This document shows, piece after piece, positions 39,075 through 49,329 of a stretch of 64,000 nucleotides of DNA. The position numbers and the translations under genes are program-made. How positions within the stretch are numbered: position 1 is the first letter of the stretch; each line of letters begins with the position of its first letter. The stretch is from Pseudomonadota bacterium (GTDB lineage: Bacteria; Pseudomonadota; Alphaproteobacteria; UBA828), in NCBI GenBank assembly GCA_027624955.1, contig JAQBTG010000007.1, forward strand, positions 1 through 64,000, given 5' to 3'. The notes below the pieces were generated by a model. The model saw nothing but the letters and a program-made list of their open reading frames with translations. It was not told the DNA's origin and ran no database searches.

Positions 39075-40871
39075 TTAATAAACCCGTTTCTTAGGTGGAA
39101 AGGGCTCGATTTCGTCGGTGAGCGTGTGCATGTGGACGGGGCGGTAGTCGATCTTCACGTCTTCGCCGTTTTCGTCCAGCCAGACGGCGGTGTGTTTCAT
39201 CCAGTTTTCGTCGTCGCGGTCGGGGAAGTCCTCGCGCGCGTGGCCGCCGCGGCTTTCCTTGCGGTTCATCGCCGATTTGAGGGTGACGGTGGATTGGCGC
39301 AACAGATTGTCGAGCTCGATGGTTTCGACCAGGTCGGAATTCCACACCATTGAGCGGTCGCTCACCTTGATGCCGTCGCGGAAGCCCTTCCAGATGCCCT
39401 CAAGCTTGGTGTTGCCTTCTTCCATGATCTCTTGCGTGCGGAACACGCCGGCATGGGTCTGCATCGTGCGCTGCATGTCGAGGCGGATTTCGGCGGCGCC
39501 GGTGTCGCCTTTGGCGTGGCGCAGATGATCGAACCACTCCAGGCTTTTGTCCAACGCGCCGGCGGCGAGCGGCGCCAGCGAGGCGCCGGGGTCGACAACT
39601 TTGGCCGATTGTTCCGCGCAGGCGCGCCCGAAGATCACCAAATCGAGCAGCGAGTTGGAACCCAGGCGGTTGGCGCCATGCACCGACACGCAGGCCGCTT
39701 CGCCGGCGGCCATCAGGCCGGGGACGACGCTGTCCGGGTTGCCGTCTTTCAGGGTCACCATTTCGCCGAGATAATTGGTCGGGATGCCGCCCATATTGTA
39801 ATGCACCGTCGGGATCACCGGGATCGGCTCCTTGGTGGCGTCGACGCCGGCGAAAATCTTGGCGGTCTCGGTGATGCCGGGCAGGCGCTCATGCAGCACC
39901 TCATGGCCGAGATGGTCGAGCTTAAGGTGGATATGGTCCTTGAGCGGCCCGACGCCGCGGCCTTCGCGGATTTCCAGCGTCATCGAGCGGCTGACCACGT
40001 CGCGTGAGGCCAAATCCTTGGCGCTCGGCGCATAGCGCTCCATGAAGCGCTCGCCTTCCGAGTTCACCAGATAGCCGCCTTCGCCGCGCGTGCCCTCGGT
40101 GATCAACATGCCGGCGCCGTAGACGCCGGTCGGGTGGAACTGGATGAACTCCATGTCCTGCAACGGCAGGCCGGCGCGCAGCACCATCGCGTTGCCGTCG
40201 CCGGTGCAAGTATGTGCCGAGGTGCAGGAGAAATAGCTGCGGCCATAGCCGCCGGTGGCAATGATCACCATCTGCGCGCGGAACAAATGCAGCGAGCCAT
40301 CGTCGAGGTTCCACGCCAGCATGCCTTGGCAGCTGCCGTCTTCGCCCATGATCAGGTCGAGGGCGAAATATTCGATGTAGAACTCGGCTTTGTGGCGCAG
40401 GGATTGCTGATAGAGCGTGTGCAGAATCGCGTGGCCGGTGCGGTCGGCGGCGGCGCAGGTGCGCAGCGCCGTGCCTTCGCCGAAATTGGTGGTCATGCCG
40501 CCAAAGGCGCGCTGATAGATGCGCCCGTCCTCGGTGCGTGAGAACGGCACGCCGTAATGCTCAAGCTCGACAACCGCTTGCGGCGCCTCTTTGCACATAT
40601 ATTCGATCGCGTCTTGGTCGCCGAGCCAGTCGGAGCCCTTGACGGTGTCGTACATATGCCAGCGCCAGTCGTCTTCGCCCATATTGCCGAGCGCCGCCGA
40701 CATGCCGCCTTGCGCGGCGACGGTGTGGCTGCGTGTCGGGAACAGTTTGGAGACGCAGGCGGTTTTTAGGCCGAGCTGCGCCAGGCCGAAGGTGGCGCGC
40801 AGACCCGCGCCGCCGGCGCCCACAACGACAACGTCATAGTTATGTTCGGTAATTGGATAGGCTGCGCTCAT
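39075..40871 (-). CDS. sdhA: Succinate dehydrogenase flavoprotein subunit
   Basis: SdhA oxidises succinate with covalently bound FAD. The FAD site [20 protein letters not shown] and the flavinylated His in [18 protein letters not shown] are present, as is the active-site region [20 protein letters not shown] with the base Arg further on. It is 598 residues and full length. sdhD ends six bases upstream, while a long repeat separates sdhA from sdhB. Confidence 0.98.
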   Translation of the reverse strand: MSAAYPITEHNYDVVVVGAGGAGLRATFGLAQLGLKTACVSKLFPTRSHTVAAQGGMSAALGNMGEDDWRWHMYDTVKGSDWLGDQDAIEYMCKEAPQAVVELEHYGVPFSRTEDGRIYQRAFGGMTTNFGEGTALRTCAAADRTGHAILHTLYQQSLRHKAEFYIEYFALDLIMGEDGSCQGMLAWNLDDGSLHLFRAQMVIIATGGYGRSYFSCTSAHTCTGDGNAMVLRAGLPLQDMEFIQFHPTGVYGAGMLITEGTRGEGGYLVNSEGERFMERYAPSAKDLASRDVVSRSMTLEIREGRGVGPLKDHIHLKLDHLGHEVLHERLPGITETAKIFAGVDATKEPIPVIPTVHYNMGGIPTNYLGEMVTLKDGNPDSVVPGLMAAGEAACVSVHGANRLGSNSLLDLVIFGRACAEQSAKVVDPGASLAPLAAGALDKSLEWFDHLRHAKGDTGAAEIRLDMQRTMQTHAGVFRTQEIMEEGNTKLEGIWKGFRDGIKVSDRSMVWNSDLVETIELDNLLRQSTVTLKSAMNRKESRGGHAREDFPDRDDENWMKHTAVWLDENGEDVKIDYRPVHMHTLTDEIEPFPPKKRVY

Positions 40872-40876
40872 GTCGT

Positions 40877-41263
40877 TTAGCTCCCAAACGCTACGGCGAC
40901 GGTCGAATAAAGCGCCGCCACGGCGCCGATTATGCAGCCGAGATTAATCATGATCATGAACGTCCATTTGACCGCTTTCTTGTGTACGTAATCCTCGATC
41001 ACGGTCTGGAGGCCGAGCTTGAGGTGATAAAACAGCGCGCCGACAAAGATCAGCATCAGGATCGCCGCCACCGGGCCGGACAGCCAGTCCTGGAACGCCT
41101 CATAAGTGGCGCCGCCGACCACCAGCCACCAGATCGAGGCGACAAACCACAGCGATAACGGCACCAGCAGGATCGCCGTCAGGCGCTGCCACCACCAATG
41201 CTCCACACCTTCCTTGGCGGAGCCCAAATGCCGCACGCGGGCCAACGGGGTCTGAATGCTCAT
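40877..41263 (-). CDS. sdhD: Succinate dehydrogenase membrane anchor subunit
   Basis: SdhD with SdhC anchors the complex and binds heme b and quinone. The 128 residues have three hydrophobic helices ([39 protein letters not shown], and a C-terminal [20 protein letters not shown]). The heme-ligand-like His is in [19 protein letters not shown]. It follows sdhC after ten bases. Confidence 0.94.
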   Translation of the reverse strand: MSIQTPLARVRHLGSAKEGVEHWWWQRLTAILLVPLSLWFVASIWWLVVGGATYEAFQDWLSGPVAAILMLIFVGALFYHLKLGLQTVIEDYVHKKAVKWTFMIMINLGCIIGAVAALYSTVAVAFGS

Positions 41264-41273
41264 GACCGTTCCC

Positions 41274-41669
41274 TCAACCAGTAAAATAGAAATAGAGGCC
41301 GAGACCCCAGGAAAGCCCCATAAGGCCGAACGAAGCCAGCACCATCAGCACGCCCGACGCATATGTGGCGCGCAGACTAAAGCCGATACCGACATCCCAA
41401 AACAGGTGCCGGATGCCGTTGCAGAGATGATAGAACAGGCAATAGGACCACGCCGCGAGCAGTGCATAGCCCAACCAAGAAGTCAGGAACCATTGCGACC
41501 AGGCGTAATATTCCGGCCCCGCCGCGGCGGTCAGCAGCCAGCAGCACAGCATCGCCGCGCCGGTAGTTAAAAACACCCCGGTCAGGCGATGGAATATCGA
41601 TAGAACCGATGTCAGCTGCGGGCGATAGACCTGCAGATGCGGCGAAAGTGGACGATCCCTGAGCGCCAT
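41274..41669 (-). CDS. sdhC: Succinate dehydrogenase cytochrome b556 subunit
   Basis: SdhC is the large membrane anchor. RPLSPHLQVYRPQLTSVLSI and the SIFHRLTG motif mark the family; the heme His lies in LFYHLCNGIRHLFWD. Three membrane helices, 131 residues from ATG 41669. It is the first gene of the sdhCDAB operon and has a good promoter about 60 bases upstream. Confidence 0.95.
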   Translation of the reverse strand: MALRDRPLSPHLQVYRPQLTSVLSIFHRLTGVFLTTGAAMLCCWLLTAAAGPEYYAWSQWFLTSWLGYALLAAWSYCLFYHLCNGIRHLFWDVGIGFSLRATYASGVLMVLASFGLMGLSWGLGLYFYFTG

Positions 41670-41727
41670 ATATTCTCTCTCCCCGTTGCCGCCCACGCGG
41701 CGGCCGAATCCCTGCGCAGAATGAGTG

Positions 41728-41756
41728 ATTTAAAACTGATCGCCCCGGCCAGTCAA
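41728..41756 (-). promoter_or_regulatory. Sigma70-type promoter for sdhCDAB
   Basis: On the minus strand TTGACT (41751-41756) and TTAAAT (41728-41733) are 17 bp apart. The start would lie near 41721, leaving about 50 bases of leader before sdhC. It falls in the gap between sdhC and the TPR protein gene, which runs in the same direction. Confidence 0.6.
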
Positions 41757-41774
41757 CAATCCCTCAAACGGCCC

Positions 41775-43145
41775 TTAGCCAGCGATCATCTTTTCAAGTT
41801 CTGCGGCGAGACGTGAAAACACACCCGGCCAATCGCCAAAGCTCGCCTGGCGGAACAGCCGCAGCGACGGATACCACGGGCTGTCTTCGCGCTGCATTAG
41901 CCAGCGCCAGTCCGGGGTATAGGGAATAACCACCCAGCACGGCTTGCCGAGCGCGCCGGCGAGGTGACAGACCGAGGTGTCGACGCTGATCACCAGGTCG
42001 AGCGCCGCGACCAGCGCCGCCGTATCGGCGAAGTCGCTTATGTTCGGAGTATGATCGCGGATCAGCCCGGCGCACCCGGTCGCCGCAAGATCGGCTGCGC
42101 GCGGGCCGACCTGGAGGCTGTGAAACGCCGCACCCGGCGTGCCCAACAGGTCGATAAAGGGTTCGATCCCGGCGCTGCGGTTGCGGTCGTTGCGGTGGCT
42201 CGGTTTGCCGGCCCAGGCAATGCCGACGTTGAGCCGCTTGGCGTCAAGCGATTCGGCGAACTTTTCACCGCGCCCTGCATCGGCGGAAAGATACGCGGCG
42301 AGGGCGGGAATGCTATCGAGATCGGTCTTGAATATTCTCGGCAGGCTGAGCAGCGGCGCGTGCACGTCGAAGGCGGGCAGGGGATCGCCCCGCGTGACCA
42401 CTTGCTCAACCCCCTCGAGCTCGGCAAACAGCGTCACCAACGGCGTCTGACATTCGAGGATGACGCGTCCGCCTTGCGCCGCCACCAACGCGGCGTAGCG
42501 CGCAAATTGAATGCTGTCGCCCATGCCCTGCTCGGCATGCAGCAGGATCACGCGGCCGTCGAGCGCGCCACCCCTCCAGGCCGGCTTGTCGAAACGCCGC
42601 GGCTTATTTTCCGGCAGCTGCCAGCGCCACTCATATTCGTCGAAGCCTTGTTTGAGGTCGCCCGTCATCAACCACGCCAGAGCCAGGTCCCAATGCGCGT
42701 CGACATAATTCGCCTTGCGCCGCACCGCTTCTTGGAGACAGGCGATGCCTTCGTCGAATTTGCCCTGGTCCTTGAGCACCAGGCCCAAATTATAGCGCGC
42801 TTCGAGGTAATTTGGATCGACCTTTAACGCCTGACGGTGGCTCGCCTCAGCCGCCTCATGCCGCCCGAGCGCGCGCAGCGCGTTGCCAAGGTTGGAATGG
42901 CTGCCGGGATCGTCCGGCTTGAGCGCGATGGCGCGGCGATAGCTTGCCGCCGCAGCGTGGAACGCGCCCTGGGCACGCAGCGCCACGCCCATATTGTTCA
43001 ATGCTTGAGAATAGTCCGGATCGATGCCGAGCACCCTGACATAGCCCGCAATCGCTTCGTCGAGGCGGCCGTCGCGATGGGCGCCAACCGCCTTCTCGAA
43101 AATTTGCTGCGCGCGCTGGGCGCGCTTTTCGGCGCTTTCGCTCAT
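41775..43145 (-). CDS. TPR protein with glycosyltransferase-like domain
   Basis: The 456-residue protein has about four TPR units at residues 10-170 (for example SQALNNMGVALRAQGAFHAAAASYRRA and ARYNLGLVLKDQGKFDEG, read in part). From about 190 a domain resembling GT-B/glycosyltransferase family 9 follows (ILLHAEQGMGDSIQFARYA, NVGIAWAGKPSHRNDRNRS, LDLVISVDTSVCHLAGALGKP). Such fusions are common in Rhodospirillales and may act on glycans or protein O-glycosylation. The acceptor is unknown. It stands between asd and the sdh operon without overlap. Confidence 0.85.
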   Translation of the reverse strand: MSESAEKRAQRAQQIFEKAVGAHRDGRLDEAIAGYVRVLGIDPDYSQALNNMGVALRAQGAFHAAAASYRRAIALKPDDPGSHSNLGNALRALGRHEAAEASHRQALKVDPNYLEARYNLGLVLKDQGKFDEGIACLQEAVRRKANYVDAHWDLALAWLMTGDLKQGFDEYEWRWQLPENKPRRFDKPAWRGGALDGRVILLHAEQGMGDSIQFARYAALVAAQGGRVILECQTPLVTLFAELEGVEQVVTRGDPLPAFDVHAPLLSLPRIFKTDLDSIPALAAYLSADAGRGEKFAESLDAKRLNVGIAWAGKPSHRNDRNRSAGIEPFIDLLGTPGAAFHSLQVGPRAADLAATGCAGLIRDHTPNISDFADTAALVAALDLVISVDTSVCHLAGALGKPCWVVIPYTPDWRWLMQREDSPWYPSLRLFRQASFGDWPGVFSRLAAELEKMIAG

Positions 43146-43166
43146 GCCGGCCAGGGCAACCGCCCG

Positions 43167-44195
43167 TTAGTGGCGGGTGCCCATATGGTCGCGGATCAGC
43201 TCCTCGGCGATTTGCACGGCATTGAGCGCCGCGCCCTTGCGCAAATTATCCGAGACAACCCACATGTTGAGACCATGCGCAACGCTCTCGTCCTGGCGAA
43301 TGCGCGAGACGAACGTGGCGTCCTCACCGACGCATTCGCTCGGCGTCACATAGCCGCCGTCGCTGCGTTCATCGACCACGATGACGCCCGGCGCCGCGCT
43401 CAGCGCTTCTCGCGCTTGGGTTTCGCTCAGCCGGTCATGAAATTCGACATTCACCGCCTCGGCATGGCCGATAAAGGTCGGCACCCGCACGCAGGTGGCG
43501 CTCACCAGAATATCCGGATCGAGAATTTTCTGGGTCTCGTGCATCATCTTGCTTTCTTCCCGCGTCGAGCCGTCCGGCATAAAACTGTCGATATGCGGAA
43601 TCACGTTGAAGGCAATGGTTTTCGGAAAAATCACCGGCGGCTTGCGGTCGTTCATAAAGATCGCCCGCGTATGCTCGAACAATTCGTCCATCGCGTCCTT
43701 GCCCGAGCCCGACACCGATTGATAGGTCGAGACGACGACGCGCTTGATCGGCACCAGATCGTGCAGCGGCTTCAGCGCCATCACCATCTGGATGGTTGAG
43801 CAATTGGGATTGGCGATGATGTTGCGCTGGCGGAAATCGGCGAGCGCCTCGCGGTTTACCTCTGGCACAATCAGCGGCACATCTTCGTCCATGCGGAATT
43901 CGCTGGTGTTGTCGATCACCACACAACCAGCTTCGGCGGCGCGCGGCGCATGCCGGCGCGACACGGCGGAGCCTGGCGAGAACAGCCCGAAATCAAAGCC
44001 GTTGAAATCAAAATCATCGAGCGAGCGTACGGTGAGGACCACATCTTCGCCGAACGAAACTTCCATGCCGACCGATTTGCGTGATGCCAGCGCCACCACC
44101 TCATCGGCGGGAAATTCGCGCTCCGCCAACGTCTTGAGGATTTCCCGGCCGACATTGCCCGTGGCACCGACAACCGCAACTTTGTAGCCCATCAC
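43167..44195 (-). CDS. asd: Aspartate-semialdehyde dehydrogenase
   Basis: Asd reduces aspartyl phosphate to the semialdehyde for lysine/DAP, threonine and methionine synthesis. NADP site VAVVGATGNVGREILKTL, catalytic Cys in IANPNCSTIQMV, and the His region (EESKMMHETQKIL) are present; 342 residues. A tandem ATG-ATG at the start leaves residue 1 or 2 as initiator. dapF and dapE, later steps of the same pathway, are elsewhere in this window. Confidence 0.97.
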   Translation of the reverse strand: MMGYKVAVVGATGNVGREILKTLAEREFPADEVVALASRKSVGMEVSFGEDVVLTVRSLDDFDFNGFDFGLFSPGSAVSRRHAPRAAEAGCVVIDNTSEFRMDEDVPLIVPEVNREALADFRQRNIIANPNCSTIQMVMALKPLHDLVPIKRVVVSTYQSVSGSGKDAMDELFEHTRAIFMNDRKPPVIFPKTIAFNVIPHIDSFMPDGSTREESKMMHETQKILDPDILVSATCVRVPTFIGHAEAVNVEFHDRLSETQAREALSAAPGVIVVDERSDGGYVTPSECVGEDATFVSRIRQDESVAHGLNMWVVSDNLRKGAALNAVQIAEELIRDHMGTRH

Positions 44196-44250
44196 GTTCC
44201 GTCCTTAATTTTTTCGCCAAGCGCCACGCAGCGGCGGGCAACCGTTCGTC

Positions 44251-45363
44251 TTAAGGGTTGAGTTTGCCCATCTCGCGCAGCACCGCATCGCCCATCACAT
44301 CGGTCGAAACCCGGGCGGTTTTCTCTTGCATGATATCGGCGGTCCGCAGGCCACCGGCAAGGACGTTTTTCACTGCCTGTTCGACCAAATCGGCTTCGGC
44401 CTTCATGTCGAAGGAATAGCGCATCATCATCGCGTAGCTCAGCATCATCGCCACCGGGTTAGCGAGCCGCTGGCCGGCAATGTCGGGGGCCGAGCCGTGC
44501 ACCGGCTCGTAAAGCGCTTTCCGCTGCCCGTCTGCGTTGGGCGCACCGAGTGCGGCGGAGGGCAACATGCCGAGCGATCCAGTCAGCATCGCGGCGCAGT
44601 CCGACAGGATATCGCCGAACAGGTTGCTGGTGACGATGACATCGAACTGCTTGGGATTGCGTACCAACTGCATGGCACAATTATCGGCATACATATGGTG
44701 CAGCTCGACATCGGAATATTCAGCCTTATGCAGGGCGGTCACGACCTCGCGCCAAAAGACGCCGGATTCCATGACATTGGCTTTCTCTACCGAATGCACT
44801 TTGTTGGATCGTTTGCGCGCCAGTTCGAAGGCGACCCCGGCCACGCGTTGGATTTCCGGCTCGGTATAGATTTCGGTATCGAAGCCGCGACGCGTGCCGT
44901 CAGGCAACGTGTCGGTGCCGCGCGGCGCGCCAAAATAGACCCCGGCGGTGAGTTCGCGCACGATCATCAGGTCGAGGCCGGAAACCACTTCCGCTTTCAG
45001 TGTCGAGGCATCGACGAGCGCGTCGAACACCGTGGCCGGTCGCAGATTGGCGAACAAATCCATTTCTTTGCGGAGCCGCAACAAACCGTTCTCGGGCCGC
45101 TCTTCGCGCGGCACATTGTCCCATTTTGGCCCACCGACGGAGCCGAACAGCACCGCATCGGCAGCCATCGCGTCGCCCAACGTCTCGTCGGTCAGAGACG
45201 TGCCGTGCGCATCGTATGCCGCGCCGCCGGCCAGTCCCTCTTGGACATCGAACGCCGTGCCGCGATGATCGTTCATCCACTCGATCATCCGGGCCACTTC
45301 CTGCATCACTTCGGGGCCGATGCCGTCGCCCGGCAGCATCAAGATTTTTCTGTTTGTTGTCAT
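44251..45363 (-). CDS. leuB: 3-isopropylmalate dehydrogenase
   Basis: LeuB oxidises and decarboxylates 3-isopropylmalate in leucine synthesis. It has [14 protein letters not shown] at the start, the substrate loop with YFGAPRGTD, the metal-binding Asp region ([19 protein letters not shown], read in part) and the NAD loop [18 protein letters not shown]; 370 residues. It is third in leuC-leuD-leuB and is followed by asd. Confidence 0.97.
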   Translation of the reverse strand: MTTNRKILMLPGDGIGPEVMQEVARMIEWMNDHRGTAFDVQEGLAGGAAYDAHGTSLTDETLGDAMAADAVLFGSVGGPKWDNVPREERPENGLLRLRKEMDLFANLRPATVFDALVDASTLKAEVVSGLDLMIVRELTAGVYFGAPRGTDTLPDGTRRGFDTEIYTEPEIQRVAGVAFELARKRSNKVHSVEKANVMESGVFWREVVTALHKAEYSDVELHHMYADNCAMQLVRNPKQFDVIVTSNLFGDILSDCAAMLTGSLGMLPSAALGAPNADGQRKALYEPVHGSAPDIAGQRLANPVAMMLSYAMMMRYSFDMKAEADLVEQAVKNVLAGGLRTADIMQEKTARVSTDVMGDAVLREMGKLNP

Positions 45364-45389
45364 ATACTTGTCCGCCTATAAAGATGCGT

Positions 45390-46007
45390 CTATTCGGCGC
45401 GGTAAAGCCACGGCAAGGCCGCTTTTTGCCGCGCTTCGAAGGCGCTGATCTCAGCCCCTTTTTGCAGCGTAATCTCAATATCGTCGAGGCCGTTCATGAG
45501 GCGGTGCTTGCGCGCCCCTTCGACCTCAAACGACACGGTGCTGCCATCCGCCAACGCGATGGTTTGCGCCTCAAGATCGACCGTCATTTCGCAGGACTGC
45601 GGATTTTCGGCGAGCGCGATCAGCTCGTTGACCTTGGCTTCGTCCATGACGATCAACAGAAGGCCGTTTTTTACGCAATTATTGAAGAAAATATCAGCGA
45701 AGCCGGGCGCGATGACGCAGCGGATGCCGAAATCATCGAGCGCCCAGGGCGCGTGCTCGCGGCTCGAACCGCAGGCGAAATTGTCGCCGGCGAGGAGAAT
45801 TTTGGCGTCCCGGTAGGGCTCACGGTTGAGCACGAAATCGGGCTTTTCCTTGTCATCCGTGTCATAGCGAAAATCATGGAACAGACCCTTGCCGAGGCCG
45901 GCGCGGGTGATAGCGCTCAGATATTGCTTGGGAATGATCTGGTCGGTATCGACATTGATCATCGGCAATGCCGCCGCCGATCCGGAGAGCGTGGTGAATT
46001 TTTTCAT
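45390..46007 (-). CDS. leuD: 3-isopropylmalate dehydratase small subunit
   Basis: LeuD supplies the swivel domain of isopropylmalate isomerase. [13 protein letters not shown] and [21 protein letters not shown] carry the substrate-binding residues; 205 residues from ATG 46007. The open frame continues upstream into leuC, but [16 protein letters not shown] is the family-like start. It follows leuC after about 19 bases. Confidence 0.97.
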   Translation of the reverse strand: MKKFTTLSGSAAALPMINVDTDQIIPKQYLSAITRAGLGKGLFHDFRYDTDDKEKPDFVLNREPYRDAKILLAGDNFACGSSREHAPWALDDFGIRCVIAPGFADIFFNNCVKNGLLLIVMDEAKVNELIALAENPQSCEMTVDLEAQTIALADGSTVSFEVEGARKHRLMNGLDDIEITLQKGAEISAFEARQKAALPWLYRAE

Positions 46008-46026
46008 TTCTTTCGCCTTTCCCGTC

Positions 46027-47436
46027 TCAGCTCGCGAGATCACGTACGTCGACGAAATGCCCTGCGATGGCAGCCGCCGCGGCCATTGCGGGACCGACCA
46101 GATGGGTGCGGCTGTCGCGCCCCTGGCGGCCCTTGAAATTGCGGTTTGAAGTCGAGGCACAGCGTTCGCCGGGTTTCAAAATATCGCCGTTCATGGCGAT
46201 GCACATCGAGCAACCCGGATCGCGCCACTCAAAGCCCGCCGCGATCAGGATCTTGTCGAGGCCCTCGGCTTCCGCCTGAGCCTTCACCAGGCCGGAGCCC
46301 GGCACCACCATGGCGCTCACACCGGCTGCCAGGGTGCGGCCTTTGGCGACCTCGGCGGCGGCGCGCATATCCTCGATGCGGCCGTTGGTGCAGGAGCCGA
46401 TAAAGGCACGGTCGATCTTGATGTCCTGGATCGGCTGATTGGCCTTTAGGCCCATATAATCGAGCGCCTGCTGGATGGCGGTGCGTTGCTTTTCGTCCTT
46501 CGCTGCCGCCGGGTCCGGCACGCGGCCGTCGATCGGCGCCACGTCTTCCGGGCTGGTGCCCCAGGTTACTTGCGGCGCGATGGTATTGGCGTCGAGCGAG
46601 ATTTCCTTGTCATAAGATGCGCCGGCATCGGACGGCAGCGAGCGCCAATAGTTCAACGCCGCGTCCCAATCGGTGTCGCTGGGCGCCATCGCGCGTCCTT
46701 TGACATAGGCGAAGGTGGTCTCGTCCGGGGCGATCAGGCCGGCCCGGGCGCCGCCTTCGATCGTCATGTTGCATACCGTCATGCGCCCCTCCATCGAGAG
46801 CGCGCGAATGGCGGAGCCGACATATTCAATGACATGGCCGGTGCCGCCGGCGGTGCCGATGGTGCCGATAATGGCGAGGATCATGTCCTTACCGGTTACG
46901 CCAAGCGGCAATTCGCCGTCGATGGCGATGCGCATGTTCTTGGGCCGCTTCTGCACCAGGGTTTGCGTTGACAGCACATGCTCCACTTCACTGGAGCCAA
47001 TGCCGAAGGCGAGGCAGCCGAAGGCGCCGTGCGTTGCGGTATGGCTATCGCCACAAACCAGCGTGATGCCGGGCTGTGTCGCGCCCTGTTCCGGCCCGAT
47101 GATATGGACAATGCCCTGGCGTTCGTCCATGAGCGGGATCAGCGGCACATTGAATTCGGCGCAATTCCGCAACAGGGTTTCGAACTGGATGCGCGCCAGA
47201 TCGTCTTCAATCCGCTGCCCGCGGCGCGTCGTCGGGATGACATGGTCGGGCACGGCGAGCACCGCGTCGGGGCGGCGTACCGGGCGCCCGCTGACGCGCA
47301 TGCTCTCAAATCCGGGCCAGCTCGTGACTTCATGGGTGAGGTGCATGTCTATGTATAAGAGAGACGTGCCGTCATCGTTTTCTGACACGACATGGCTATC
47401 CCAGATCTTATCGAACAGGGTCTTTTGCGTGCTCAT
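46027..47436 (-). CDS. leuC: 3-isopropylmalate dehydratase large subunit
   Basis: LeuC holds the [4Fe-4S] cluster for isopropylmalate isomerisation. Cys ligands are in [13 protein letters not shown] and [11 protein letters not shown]; 469 residues. [21 protein letters not shown] is the first ligand region. A very strong AGGAGG Shine-Dalgarno stands six bases before the ATG. A perfect 7-bp hairpin lies directly before the Shine-Dalgarno (listed separately). It is the first leu gene after rplS. Confidence 0.97.
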   Translation of the reverse strand: MSTQKTLFDKIWDSHVVSENDDGTSLLYIDMHLTHEVTSWPGFESMRVSGRPVRRPDAVLAVPDHVIPTTRRGQRIEDDLARIQFETLLRNCAEFNVPLIPLMDERQGIVHIIGPEQGATQPGITLVCGDSHTATHGAFGCLAFGIGSSEVEHVLSTQTLVQKRPKNMRIAIDGELPLGVTGKDMILAIIGTIGTAGGTGHVIEYVGSAIRALSMEGRMTVCNMTIEGGARAGLIAPDETTFAYVKGRAMAPSDTDWDAALNYWRSLPSDAGASYDKEISLDANTIAPQVTWGTSPEDVAPIDGRVPDPAAAKDEKQRTAIQQALDYMGLKANQPIQDIKIDRAFIGSCTNGRIEDMRAAAEVAKGRTLAAGVSAMVVPGSGLVKAQAEAEGLDKILIAAGFEWRDPGCSMCIAMNGDILKPGERCASTSNRNFKGRQGRDSRTHLVGPAMAAAAAIAGHFVDVRDLAS

Positions 47437-47450
47437 ATACCGTTCCTCCT

Positions 47451-47468
47451 GCCCAGCCCGTGCTGGGC
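47451..47468 (-). promoter_or_regulatory. Hairpin directly before the leuC ribosome-binding site
   Basis: In the transcript GCCCAGC and GCTGGGC are complementary with a four-base loop, and AGGAGG follows after one base. There is no U-run, so it is not a full terminator. It could modulate leuC translation or act as part of a weak terminator after rplS. I see no leader peptide with Leu codons. Confidence 0.5.
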
Positions 47469-47489
47469 TTATGCGGAATCGCTATTGTT

Positions 47490-47915
47490 TCAGTCGTTCG
47501 CCGTTGTGGTCTCTGATTTGGCTTTTGCCGCCGCCGCTGCGGCGCGCACCGGCCGGTCATCGCGTTTCTCGCGGATACGCGCCGATTTGCCGCGCAGCCC
47601 ACGCAAATAATAAAGCTTCGCGCGCCGCACTGCGCCGCGTTTGGTGACTTCGATCTTGGCAATGCGCGGCGAATGTAGCGGAAACACCCGCTCGACGCCT
47701 TCACCGTGCGAAATCTTGCGCACCGTGAAAGAGGAGTTGATGCCTCTGTTCTTGCGCGCGATGCAAACCCCTTCGAACATCTGGATGCGTTCGCGTGTGC
47801 CTTCCACCACTTTCAGATGGATGCGCACCGTATCGCCGGGGGCAAATGCTAGTATTTCTCGATCGGCGGATAATTTCTCGACCTGTTCTTGATTCAACTG
47901 TTCGACGATATTCAT
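47490..47915 (-). CDS. rplS: 50S ribosomal protein L19
   Basis: L19 sits at the subunit interface of the ribosome. The core is typical: [40 protein letters not shown], and [15 protein letters not shown]. The protein has 141 residues where 115-130 is usual; the extra end is Ala/Lys/Thr-rich. The start overlaps the trmD stop as ATGA. It ends the translation gene group. Confidence 0.97.
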   Translation of the reverse strand: MNIVEQLNQEQVEKLSADREILAFAPGDTVRIHLKVVEGTRERIQMFEGVCIARKNRGINSSFTVRKISHGEGVERVFPLHSPRIAKIEVTKRGAVRRAKLYYLRGLRGKSARIREKRDDRPVRAAAAAAKAKSETTTAND

Positions 47916-48694
47916 GGCTTTGCCCTCATGTTAGCGCACTCAGTCCGCGTGCCGGCCCATAGGTCGGCGCGCCGTTCGCGCGTGGTTTTCTCGGCCTGGG
48001 CGCGGCGCCAGGAGCGTATACGCCCGTGATCGCCGCTCAGCAACACCGCCGGTACGTCCTTGCCCTCGAAGCTGCGCGGACGCGTGTAATGGGGGTATTC
48101 CAACAGGCCTTGTTCGAAACTTTCTTCGTTAAGCGATTCAGCGGCGCCAATCACGTCCGGCAAGACGCGCACGCAGGCATCAATTACCGCCAGGGCGGCA
48201 ATCTCACCGCCCGACAGGACATAATCGCCAATGCTCATTTCCTCGATGTCACGGCTTTCCAGCACGCGCTCGTCAACGCCTTCGAAGCGCCCGCAAATAA
48301 AGGTCGCTCCGGCTCCGGCGGCGATTTCACGCACCCGGGACTGCTGCAGCGGCGCGCCGCGCGGTGTCAAATAAATCACCGGCTCCGCACTGCCGCTTGC
48401 CTGCGCCGCGTCGATCGCTGCCGCCAGCACATCTGGGCGCATCACCATTCCCGGTCCGCCGCCAAACGGCTGATCGTCGACCGTGCCGTGTTTGCCCAGC
48501 GCATGATCGCGGATATCGAGGCATTCCAGCGACCAAATCCGACGCGCCAGCGCGCGCCCTGCAAGGGCGCCGGCCAACGGGCCGGGGAACATATCGGGGT
48601 ATAGCGTCAATATCGTGGCGTGCCACGGCGCGCGCTCGCTGCCGGCGGTCCGATTCTCCGCCACGCCATTTTCGTTCATGTTTTTGCCGTTCAT
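47912..48694 (-). CDS. trmD: tRNA (guanine-37-N1)-methyltransferase
   Basis: TrmD methylates G37 next to the anticodon and prevents frameshifting. Trefoil-knot SAM motifs [15 protein letters not shown] and [20 protein letters not shown] are present, plus [12 protein letters not shown]. At 260 residues it is slightly long at the N-terminus, where a 15-bp duplication gives [10 protein letters not shown] before the family sequence begins at [15 protein letters not shown]. Four-base overlaps join it to rimM and rplS. Confidence 0.96.
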   Translation of the reverse strand: MNGKNMNENGVAENRTAGSERAPWHATILTLYPDMFPGPLAGALAGRALARRIWSLECLDIRDHALGKHGTVDDQPFGGGPGMVMRPDVLAAAIDAAQASGSAEPVIYLTPRGAPLQQSRVREIAAGAGATFICGRFEGVDERVLESRDIEEMSIGDYVLSGGEIAALAVIDACVRVLPDVIGAAESLNEESFEQGLLEYPHYTRPRSFEGKDVPAVLLSGDHGRIRSWRRAQAEKTTRERRADLWAGTRTECANMRAKP

Positions 48695-48733
48695 GGCTTT
48701 TCCGGCCCCAAACTTTCCGGCCCAAATTTTTCC
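48674..48733 (-). repeat. 15-bp tandem repeats across the rimM-trmD junction
   Basis: Four degenerate 15-bp units (48674-48688, 48689-48703, 48704-48718, 48719-48733) span the end of rimM and the start of trmD. Two of them contain an ATG (trmD starts at 48694 and 48679), and the others encode the Gly-Pro-Glu-rich end of RimM. All are in frame for both proteins. Confidence 0.75.
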
Positions 48734-49329
48734 GCCGGGTCCGCATCCCCGGCGTCGATCTCGGTCGGCGGATCGATCACCAGCGAGCCTGACGCCAGAT
48801 CAATGTCAGGTACAATTTCACGGGTAAACGGGAAAATGATCGAAGCATCATTCACGCGGTCTATTTCGATCACGTCTCCGGCGCCATAATCATAGATACC
48901 GCGCACCACGCCATAGAGTTCGCCGCTAACGGTGCGGGCGCTGAGGCCAATTAGGTCAGCGTGATAATATTCGTCTTCTTCCGTGTCGGGCAGCGCCGCA
49001 CGCGGCACATAAAGCGGCGTGCCCTGCAACGCTTCAGCGGCCTCGCGGCGGTCAATGCCGTCGATTTCTGCCAGCACGGCGCCGCGCGATACACCGCGCA
49101 GGGTCAGCGCAAAGCGCGCGCTGCCGTCTTCGCTCTGGAGCGGCCCGTAGGCCGCGATATCGCTGACATTCATGGCAAAACTCTTAATTCTAACCGCTCC
49201 GCGCACGCCATGCGCGCCGAGCACTACGCCCAGACAGACCAGTCCCGCCGGCGATTTCTCGCCGCCGGTAGAGCCGAGTGGCCAGAGGCCCTCAGCCGGC
49301 GTCCTTTTCTGCCTTTTCCGTGGACGCAT
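48691..49329 (-). CDS. rimM: Ribosome maturation factor RimM
   Basis: RimM assists assembly of the 30S head through S19. The N-terminal barrel ([22 protein letters not shown], read in part) and the PRC-like C-terminal domain ([35 protein letters not shown]) are clear. The only good start, ATG 49329, lies 38 bases inside rpsP and gives 212 residues with a 30-residue basic leader. No conventional start lies between this and the conserved domain, so the overlap seems real. Confidence 0.94.
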   Translation of the reverse strand: MRPRKRQKRTPAEGLWPLGSTGGEKSPAGLVCLGVVLGAHGVRGAVRIKSFAMNVSDIAAYGPLQSEDGSARFALTLRGVSRGAVLAEIDGIDRREAAEALQGTPLYVPRAALPDTEEDEYYHADLIGLSARTVSGELYGVVRGIYDYGAGDVIEIDRVNDASIIFPFTREIVPDIDLASGSLVIDPPTEIDAGDADPAEKFGPESLGPEKP

